From Pelargonium x hortorum (taxonomy: Eukaryota > Streptophyta > Magnoliopsida > Geraniales > Geraniaceae): a DNA stretch of 27,265 nucleotides. This document shows positions 19,725 to 27,265 of this stretch, one piece after another. The DNA lies in contig JAYMTJ010000105.1 in NCBI GenBank assembly GCA_036897525.1, positions 1 through 27,265 of the forward strand. Reading direction: 5' to 3'. The notes under the pieces are model-generated. The model was not told where the DNA came from. It did not search any database and saw nothing but the letters and a program-made list of their open reading frames with translations. Within the stretch, counting starts at the first letter, position 1. Every line of letters begins with the position of its first letter. The translations under genes were made by a program, and so were the position numbers.

Positions 19725-21322
19725 AATAACTAGGGAAAGGAAATTCATATGGTTAAAAGTCATATTTTTAGAATGGAGATAAAAAGGGTCATTAACAATT
19801 AACAGGGGAACTTGGAGAGTCTCAATAAAGAAAATCCATAGTGGTATCATTGTCTGGACCTGGTAATAAGAAAGCTATCACTATTCTGGAACCAGCCGAT
19901 TCGATACTATACACACAATTTTTGTATATTATAATAAATTGATGTAGGGCATACCAGAACCTTGCACTTCTAAAAGAATATATTACGTAGAATAGACTCC
20001 TTGTTATAGTATAGAGTCAGTTCGTAATAAACTTTGATTGAGATTGTATGATATACACAGTATAGGAGCACTCTCTTGTTAGTTAAAAAGTTAGACAAAG
20101 CATTCACAATCCTATTATTTTCTTTTATTGTATAAACTTTTATATGTATAATATTTTCCTTTGAGGTACCTGTTTTGTGCTTTTTTTAATATTTATATAC
20201 TATATTGGATTACTCGACACATGAACCTACAACTGAGCAGTACTCTTACCTCTATGACTGTGATAATACAAAAGCATGCCCTATGCCAGTCCTTTTGTTT
20301 GGACTTCCCCGGCCTCCTTTGAATTAAGAAGCTATAATAGTAATATAAATTTCAATTATGGGACAACATTATATCCCAAACTCGAATAGAACTGGATTAA
20401 CAACTAATTTAGGGTGCTTCTTTTTAATAAATGAAAAGTTCCATATACAGTACGCTGAATATGAAAAAAACTAAGCGATTATACTTTTATTTGAAAATGA
20501 GTTCAGGTACTCTGTATCTGTATTATGCTAGGTCTTCTCGATCTCTTATATAGACAAAAGAGTTCCTACGCTCACTAATAGAAGTTTACTAGTGATAGTG
20601 AAGAATTTACAATAAATTGAAAATCTTAGATTCAGAAACAAACAATAGAACTGTAATGAAACAGCGAAGCGGATAAGTTAAGTCAGAAAATGAAGACTTT
20701 GGCCAGTATTTACAAATAAGTTATTGGATATGGCCGAAAAGAAAGACTTTGTTTCATAAGTTAAGGAGAATATTCCGAATCAAACCAAACAGGGATCCCA
20801 TAAGAAGCAGATACTAAATATTTTTTCAAGTAATCGGTTGATGAGGCTGGGAGGGAGTAGAAGAAGTAATACAAAAAAGAAATATAGGAGTCTCGATAAA
20901 GATTAAGTGATTGCCTGGAAAGTAGAACATTTACAGAGGGAAACTATTAACAAACTAGCGATACCAACACTTTAAGGATATGTATCTCTTTTTTAATTAT
21001 TAGGAGACTCCGATTTCTTAATCTTATTCCAGGATAATAAATAACTGTAACTATTCTATCATAAACTAGAATTCTGTAGCTTTCCTTAGACCAGAATATT
21101 CCTAGTATTTCCCTTACGTATTGTTTAGGTTAGGCAAGCTATTTCTTTATGACGGTATAACCTGTTTTGTTATAGCTTTAACACAGCCAACATTATAGAA
21201 CCCAATTAGAAATCCTCAGTTCTAACCAAGTTCTTCTGTAAGCTCTAGATCTTGTAAGGTAAGTCTTTTCAATCGGATATTTCTTCGTCAATGTCTTTTT
21301 TTTGTAAAGCAAGGTACTTCTT

Positions 21323-21346
21323 AGATAGAGATAGAGATAGAGAGAG
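21323..21346. repeat. AGATAG/AGAG microsatellite
   Basis: Three AGATAG-type units that grade into an AGAGAG run; a simple-sequence slippage site. Confidence 0.9.
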
Positions 21347-21504
21347 CTTATGAGGATAATTGTTGCTATTTCTGAAGGAAGTAATGCAGTTGCTCTAAAG
21401 GAATAACTGATTCTGATTATCTAACAGTTTAAGTTTAGGATAGATACATAAGATAAATAGAGGACTCTCTTAATTATGACAGATTAGTTCTTCCTTGACA
21501 ATGT

Positions 21505-21519
21505 ATTAATTAATTAATT
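21505..21519. repeat. TTAA tetranucleotide run
   Basis: TTAATTAATTAATTT, a short self-complementary run. Confidence 0.9.
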
Positions 21520-21778
21520 TCCCCGGTGAATACTCTTGTGTACCAATGAAGAATTTCATTTCTAGTTTTGAAAATAGCTGATAGATATTATATAGCATTC
21601 AATTTGTAGCATTAAAAAAAAAATAGGAGTCATTCGGAGCATTTTTGTTTGGAGTTTAGTTCTAAAATCCCATATTATATTAGCAGTATAAAAGCAATGT
21701 GTCTATTAATTAGCTGGGTTAGGACGAGTGAAGTTTGTTTGAAATGTCGTGGGTTCAAACGGTTTTCGTGGATTGGAG

Positions 21779-22258
21779 ATGGATCTCACTTGGTTGGAAG
21801 GTATGACTTTGTTTGATTTGGAAAGAGAGTTAGTTAAACAAAAGCTACAAAGGCCGATTTCTCACATTTTGCATCCTGGTTAGGAAATCAATAAGCCAAG
21901 GGTAAGACTTTGTCTCCTCAACGATGCCATCAAGAAATTGTATTCAGGTTCCTCTAGTTCTGAGCCCACTGAAACACATTACCACGTTTATTAGGACTCT
22001 GAGTTTACCAATTCCTTCCTTTCAGGTTATGATGTCTACTCTAATTCTAGTACCTTAAGTCCCATTACCATTTATTATGCTTCTAGTGTTCTTTCTATAG
22101 TATATATAATCCGTTCCGGTAGTGAATTCATTCTTTTGTTTACAGAAAGTCCAATTGTTTCTGGTAAATACAAGATAGAACGCACACTTAAGGGGAAGGG
22201 TTGGTTTCTTTTTGTCAGGATTTTAGAGATTTGCTCTAGATAGGAAGTTTCTAAGTAA
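21779..22258 (+). other. Long open frame broken only by TAG codons (159 codons from ATG)
   Basis: ATG at 21779 opens a frame that reaches TAA at 22256-22258 with no TAA or TGA between. It has three in-frame TAGs, at 21881, 21992 and 22241. The product would be soluble at its start (MDLTWLEGMTLFDLERELVK), Ser/Tyr-rich in the middle, with a hydrophobic stretch ASSVLSIVYIIRSG and a basic end (KYKIERTLKGKG). Gln codons are CAA only. Upstream the frame is closed by a TGA at about 21740. I recognise no family. It may be a decayed gene, a gene read with TAG as sense, or chance. Confidence 0.3.
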
Positions 22259-23420
22259 GGGTACCTTTAGTGAAAGTGGGTAGAATAAAGTTGACTTTTT
22301 TTTAAGCCGTTCTAATTAAAGGAAGTAGAGAGAACTCGAAGGTAATTTGGCCGGGTTAGTGAGGTTTTGAGCTACTCAACTAGAAAGCCTTACTTATGTT
22401 TTATTCTAAGGGAAGTGAACTCTAAAGTACCCTTGGTAAACAGCCATTTATAACCCACGAATTTTGGTAGTTTTTCAATTTGTTTTAATCGGTAGGTGAT
22501 GGTATTGCCCGGGTAACTCTTTTGTTTTGTTTATTACTTTGTTCGGGAATGCTCAGATAGAATAGAAAGCTTCTGTCCTAAAAGTTCTTTTACAAGAGTC
22601 ATCCTTAGCTTTAATCTTCTCTTCCTTTACTTCTGCCTACTTTGGGGAAGGGGCTTTAGAAGAGTTCTATAATCCTAGATATGTAAGGTTTTCCAGAAAA
22701 ATTCTAGGAAAGACTCTATTTAGACTATTGTAGGTTTTTTTGTACGCCAGTATTATATAAATGAATTCCTATAGGAATAACCCCCACACTGCTCTATTAG
22801 GACTCAAGTTATACTATAAAGCACGGAACCCTAAGTTCTAGTAATACCCAACATATTTAAGGGAAGCAGCTAGCAGGAATCACATTCTGTTAAAACACAC
22901 GGAATAAAAAGAAAGACTCTACACGGAAACCCTGGAAGAGAATAAAACCTTGTATCCTATAAAACTTATACTCAAATAAATGTAGGAAAACCTCACAAGA
23001 AATCCCTTATCACCTTATCAAAACCAGAGTCCTTACTAAAAATTTTTAGGAGACGCGCTCCCCACTTAGTTACTAAGTTTATATTCAGCAGCTTACTATT
23101 AAAAGAGATTCCCTATAAAAAAAGAAAACCCAAGGCAAGGAGATTTTACCTTTATTCTTTGAATTAATACCCAGAATTTGTTAATGCCGGGACCAACACT
23201 CAAAACTCTTTTATTTACATTACAGTAAGCCTTTCCCTCGGGTTCTTACTTGTTAAGAGTTATATTACTAATTTGTACTGGATTTTTTGTAATAGTAAAA
23301 GGAGATATTCCTTCTATAATATAAGTAGAGTAAATAGACAAAAAAGCTTAGGAGTGCTTGTTTTATACCTCTTATACTAGTCGAAGATATTGGCCTTACT
23401 AGTCGAGTTCAGTTCTGCTG
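22259..23420. other. Gene-free spacer, C-over-G from 22.8 kb
   Basis: No gene. It contains a perfect 14-nt palindrome ATTCCTATAGGAAT at 22765-22778, and CTAAAAATTTTTAG at about 23036. Confidence 0.45.
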
Positions 23421-23474
23421 CTTACTTTATCCACCAACCCTGTTAATTGGATTCCCCTTTAGTTTAGTGGGTCT
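23421..23474 (-). repeat. Dispersed repeat, copy 2 (inverted partner of 2376-2443)
   Basis: The - strand carries AGACCCACTAAACTAAAGGG (plus 23455-23474), then GGAATCC, then a 22-nt block (plus 23421-23442) identical to 2422-2443. It is shorter than copy 1 by a few bases between the blocks. Perfect identity in one block with drift elsewhere suggests a moderately old duplication or a conserved core. Confidence 0.85.
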
Positions 23475-24200
23475 TTCCTATTTAGACTTAAAACTCTTCC
23501 AGGGATAGCTTGAGAGAAGTCCTTTTAAAGCTTTAACTTGATGGGGCAAACTTACTTGCAATCAGTAATCTTTGTCGAGAGAGATTGCTACCTTGTTGCT
23601 TACTGTTGGTGTAGCTAAATTACAACTACTTTAGAGTTTTTTTGTACTAGTTTTTTGCTTACTAAAATAGGGAAGTTTAAGAGTCTCTAGTTTCCTAATA
23701 CAAGGAAATAATACTGGGGTAGTGTTAACTTCATAGATAGCTTGCCTTAAGGGGTTCTTTCCTTAGAATAGAACTGAAATTGCTAAGCTTCGATTGCTAA
23801 CTTAGTCTAAAAGATAGTTTGAAGGGAGTAACTAATTGAGTAGGGTTTTACAATTTCTTGTTAGTTAACTAATTCCCAAAATATTAGTCAATATACCATA
23901 AAAAACGGCCTCCTAATTATTTTATTTGGGCATCAACTATATTAGCAGTTTATCCACTTTATCGAGGATTTGAACCCTTTAAGTTTTGTTGTTCTATAAT
24001 TATCCTAACTAAAGCTCCTTATTTCTTTATTTGAGCCAAAAGAGGATATGTAAACCTATGTCAAAACAAAATATATGACTACAAAAAGGTACTGATCGCA
24101 ACTAAAGAGGGGCTCCTGGGGTTTGAAGAGAGTAACGCTGATAGACAATTTGTATTCCCTATTCCTTACTTGACACAACACTTTCTGAGTATCCGCAAGT
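23475..24200. other. Gene-free spacer
   Basis: No gene. On the - strand near 23969 there is a GGTTCAAATCC string like a tRNA T loop, but no cloverleaf can be built around it. Confidence 0.4.
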
Positions 24201-24230
24201 AGCAATATTCTTAAGTTGTTCTACTAGAAA

Positions 24231-24437
24231 ATGCTAGGAAAGATTTCAATAAAGCTCATTAGAAATGACTCTAAGGAAAATAGTACCAAATCCAGGCAAA
24301 TACATTTAAGGGAAGCCGCCTACTTAAGGTTAAGGAATAAGTACTCAATTTGCAAGAACAAGAACTACATTTATTTAATAGATACTAATTCTTTTTATTA
24401 TTTCCCGGATTTACTTAATTTAAATAAGACACTTTAA
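24231..24437 (+). CDS. Small hypothetical ORF, 68 codons, Lys/Asn-rich
   Basis: This ATG-to-TAA frame encodes a basic, Lys/Asn/Tyr-rich peptide starting MLGKISIKLIRNDSKENSTK and ending in a Tyr/Phe/Leu stretch. I recognise no domain. The composition is what AT-rich DNA gives by default, and no neighbour suggests a role. The frame extends ten codons or so upstream of the ATG through a TAG to a TGA. It is listed because it is one of the few ATG-to-TAA frames of this length in the window. It is more likely chance than a gene. Confidence 0.15.
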   Translation: MLGKISIKLIRNDSKENSTKSRQIHLREAAYLRLRNKYSICKNKNYIYLIDTNSFYYFPDLLNLNKTL

Positions 24438-24439
24438 AT

Positions 24440-26570
24440 AAAGGAAAACTAGAGCAAAGTCTCTTGATAGAGAACTCTTTCCTATATGTATACTCTTATC
24501 AATAGCTAGAAAAGGAACCTATAAAGTAGGATACAGTTTAGTAAGATTACCTCTATTAAATTAAATTGATAAAACTTGTAATGTAAAGAGGACTACTAGA
24601 AAAAAGCTAAGCTAATACTAGTAACTCATATAAAGTAAAGTGTCTTAATACCTATTCCTGGAAAAAAGAAAGTCTAAATCGTTTACGAAAGACAGGGTAA
24701 TTGCGTAAAGAAAACGCTTAGATAGAAATCAATTTATCATCTAGCTATAGTCTAGTAAGTATACAACCTTATAGCGGACTTATGAGGATTTTCTTTTTAG
24801 AATTAACCGAGGTATAGAAACAGAAACCCATCCTAGTAAAGGGTTCGAATCCCAACCCTATAAGATAAGAAAGAGAGCCCCTTTAAAATACTCCATTATC
24901 TACTTCAGAAGTCCCAAACAGGGAAACCTCAGCAGAAAAACGGCTCTATTACAAAGAAAGATATTAATTTTCATAACGTATGGTTGTTTTAAAAGGGCGC
25001 AATGTGCCTAGAACCTTATATTTTATATGGTTAGTCCTAACTCGCAAATAAGGAGGTCCAGCCTGATTTTAGTTAAATAGAAATATTCGTAAAAGCCCTA
25101 AAATCCCCTTCCGGGTTAAAAGCTTTTCTACTATATCAGTAGTTATAACACTATAAACTATTACAAACGAGGCTGCTTTTCGAGCAGATAGCTTTATTTA
25201 ACCGAAAACTCCGGACCTTTCCTGCACACTTCGTAAGATTTTCTAAAAAGGGGAACCCCCAAGGTACAAGTTCTATTTGTACAAATAAAGACTAGATAAA
25301 GAAAAAAAACTTGAAATTAAATCAGATAAGCAAACTTACAGCCCGATAAGCCTTATCCAAATGGTAAAAGAATGAAAACAAAACTACAAATTAGGACCTT
25401 ATTTCAGTAAGACTCGACCAGGGATAGGGATACCTTTTGTAATAATCAGTTAGGTACTAGTATTAGAGTTATAAACTAAGTTCAAGTGTTTGTTTTATAA
25501 TGCCTTACCTCACTTCAATTCACGTAGGAGGTCTAAGACTCCGGATTCACTTTTCGAAAAATCACTTAAAGTAAAGAAAGTTAGTGAAAAAAGAATTCTT
25601 TGAATGTAAGAAAAGAAGCGGAAGCTTAGTTATTGGGAGCGTTTTGGTTCCTTTCTACTCTATAGCCTTTATTTAGCTGAAGCAGAGCACATATATTTTT
25701 ATATGAATGACAAAAGGTTCAAACCGAGCTGTATCTAGATCCCTTCACAAAAAACCCGATTTGGGAAGGTCACACACTATCCTAGGAGTAGAAACTCTCT
25801 TCTTGTTTTTTGAGGGATTATAAGTGCTTTGGATACTAAAGTACAATGTCTCTCAGACGAGTACTCACCACCAAGATAAAATCCCGGCAATAGAAATTTG
25901 AGGATTAGAGTCCTAATATAAAATTAACGACCCTTTACTACAGCTCCATTTTCGAATTCGTCAAATAAAGATGCTGTAGGATTAACAGCTTTTAGAACCG
26001 CGGATATAAAAATATTAAAGGAGTGCCTTATCCCAAGGAGCCCCCAGATAATAAATAAACTATTCTACTTTTAATACTAAAAAAAGCTTAAGTTTTAGAT
26101 ACGGAATACGAGATTAACCCTAGATTTTCGGCACAGTAGTGGGGTACGGACTACATAGAACATATAAGCTGTGAACAGAAATGACTAGCCCTAAATTGAG
26201 CTTAGGTATAGGTATAGGTACCAGGACTTATGAGTTAAGCTTAGCAGCACTTTTCACCGGATTTCAATAACACCATTAAGACTTAGAACTTCTTTATCAG
26301 CTCCAGCTTTCTAACAATTCTTTAGCTCCCAGGAATCCGGTTTATCCACCACTAAGAGAAAAGTCTATAAATAGAAAATACTAGGAATAAAGAAATATAC
26401 ACTCAAAGGTCAAAAGGAAGAAAAGATGTTCACCTAAATCCATTAGCACTGGCAGCTTTCCTTAATTAATACAATTAGAGAGTGTGCTTCCTTTAGCTTT
26501 GGCTTACAAAGAAAAGACAAGGAGCACTAAGAGGTACATTTCAGGGACTGTGTGATTCGATTCATCTAAG
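24440..26570. other. Gene-free spacer
   Basis: No gene. GGGTTCGAATCCC at about 24841 resembles a tRNA T arm but lacks a matching acceptor or anticodon arm. A GGTATA triplet repeat lies at about 26205-26220. Confidence 0.4.
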
Positions 26571-26828
26571 ATGAATTAGAGAGTTACAAGAACAGCTCTC
26601 AATTGCCTTGGCGCTTAGAATAGTTCGGTTAGGAAACTCCTTAGCTTGCTATGTCATTAGAATCTGTTCTATTACTTGGTAGTACCATCAATTGACCTTC
26701 TTTGGACAGCTATCATGAACTACACCTTCTTAGGCACTGTCCTCCATCTCTGTCTTTCCTCCTTGCTCTGGAATTTGCAATTTAATGTAAATAGGGGGAA
26801 GGAGAGATATCTTTCTTAGTCTTAGTAA
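26571..26828 (+). other. Open frame broken only by TAG codons (85 codons)
   Basis: ATG at 26571 opens a frame closed by TAA at 26826-26828, with five in-frame TAGs and no internal TAA or TGA. The middle is hydrophobic (NLFYYLVVPSIDLLWTA, then MNYTFLGTVLHLCLSSLLW), enough for one or two membrane segments. No family is recognised. At this length such a frame is expected by chance several times in the window. It is listed only because it shows the same TAG-only pattern as the frames at 13.0-13.4 and 21.8-22.3 kb. Confidence 0.18.
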
Positions 26829-27265
26829 GTAAGGGGTGGAGTCTTATATCTTGTTCTGTTGGTTTTCTATAAAGTAGAAATACCTTTCCATTGCAGCTAG
26901 ATGAAACTGAAAGGTTTTACCTGCTTACAAAAATATCTAAGACTTTATTTACTAGAATACTAACTAGAATGACATACTAGAATGACATAAAATTGAAATA
27001 CATTCCTTGGTGATATACTATACTAATTTGTTAGCATTTTCCTACGTTTCAAAATTCCCTTCTAAGTTTTAGTTAATTTTGGATTATAGGAATAGATTAG
27101 CCTCATTAATATAATATTGAGTATAACAGTTAATAGGCTGCAGTTACTCTGCTAGAAAGAGAAAGGCTTAAGATATAAAACTACGTACATAATGGGAATC
27201 CTACTCCAATACAGACAAAATTCCAAGGCAAAATAAAGGGTCAAGAATCTACAAACAAGAGTGCG
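26829..27265. other. Gene-free spacer
   Basis: I see nothing here apart from the short tandem repeat at 26963-26988. Confidence 0.4.
26963..26988. repeat. Two perfect copies of a 13-nt tandem repeat
   Basis: ACTAGAATGACAT occurs twice back to back, and a partial copy, ACTAGAATACTA, lies 12 nt earlier (from 26951). A local slippage array. Confidence 0.92.

Larger units (their letters stand above)
16517..21778. other. Long gene-free spacer
   Basis: Over 5 kb with no gene I can support. A short ATG frame at about 17575 runs 36 codons to a TAG. Its peptide starts MEGFKKFEILVIASNVLKVF and belongs to no family I know. The stretch holds a GC-richer patch near 16855-16880, a CTTA microsatellite at 19705, an AGATAG-type microsatellite at 21323 and a TTAA run at 21505. 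Confidence 0.45.

Noticed and set aside
21700-21772. Possible tRNA-Pro relic around GTGGGTTCAAAC
   Set aside because: Only short strings resemble a tRNA. The anticodon loop is missing and the T stem does not close.
23950-24025. Possible - strand tRNA around GGGTTCAAATCC
   Set aside because: The T stem is poor, and the 5' candidate GGAGCTT has no complementary 3' acceptor strand.
24780-24865. Possible tRNA around GGGTTCGAATCCC
   Set aside because: The T-loop motif is good, but two of five T-stem pairs fail and no acceptor or anticodon stem can be built upstream.
1-27265. CRISPR array, insertion sequence or virus-like element
   Set aside because: No regularly spaced direct repeats, no transposase or reverse transcriptase motifs and no long terminal repeats were found.

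Overview
The window looks like non-coding organellar DNA, most likely a large, AT-rich mitochondrial genome of a streptophyte (land plant or charophyte-type alga). The only secure genes are three tRNAs on the + strand at 14283-14760: trnK(UUU), trnS(UGA) and trnfM(CAU). All three fold completely. From memory they resemble plant mitochondrial tRNAs, most clearly the long-variable-arm trnS and the initiator tRNA with its unpaired first base and CUCAUGA anticodon loop. GC content is roughly 35% by eye, which is low for a land-plant mitochondrion, so an algal or otherwise unusual host is possible. I found no standard respiratory, ribosomal-protein or rRNA gene. The source organism is an inference.

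Layout: 1-2.4 kb is gene-free and strongly C-over-G in its first 1.25 kb. 2.4-6.8 kb is AT-rich spacer with two decayed tRNA-like sequences on the - strand, Asp-like at about 5.2 kb and Lys-like at about 6.2 kb. 6.8-9.75 kb is a G-over-C repeat district, with a 470-nt tandem unit containing a 9-nt internal periodicity and copies of several dispersed repeats. 10.2-12.05 kb is the opposite, C-over-G. 12.1-13.5 kb holds another copy of a dispersed repeat and a long - strand frame interrupted only by TAG. 13.8-14.9 kb carries a hairpin, the tRNA cluster and a compact structured spot. 15-21.7 kb is spacer with one very strong hairpin near 15.65 kb. 21.8-22.3 kb has a second TAG-only frame. The rest is spacer with an inverted repeat of the 2.4 kb region, a small K/N-rich ORF, short tandem repeats and a third TAG-only frame at 26.6-26.8 kb.

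The most interesting possibility is that TAG is not a stop here, or that CAG codons have decayed to TAG. Two frames of about 155 codons have no TAA or TGA but contain three and seven TAGs. Two copies of one repeat also carry CAG and TAG swapped at two homologous positions. My rough estimate is that about one such frame is expected by chance in six frames of this length and composition, so this is a lead and not a demonstration. Otherwise the window reads as a tRNA cluster inside expanded, repeat-seeded intergenic DNA.
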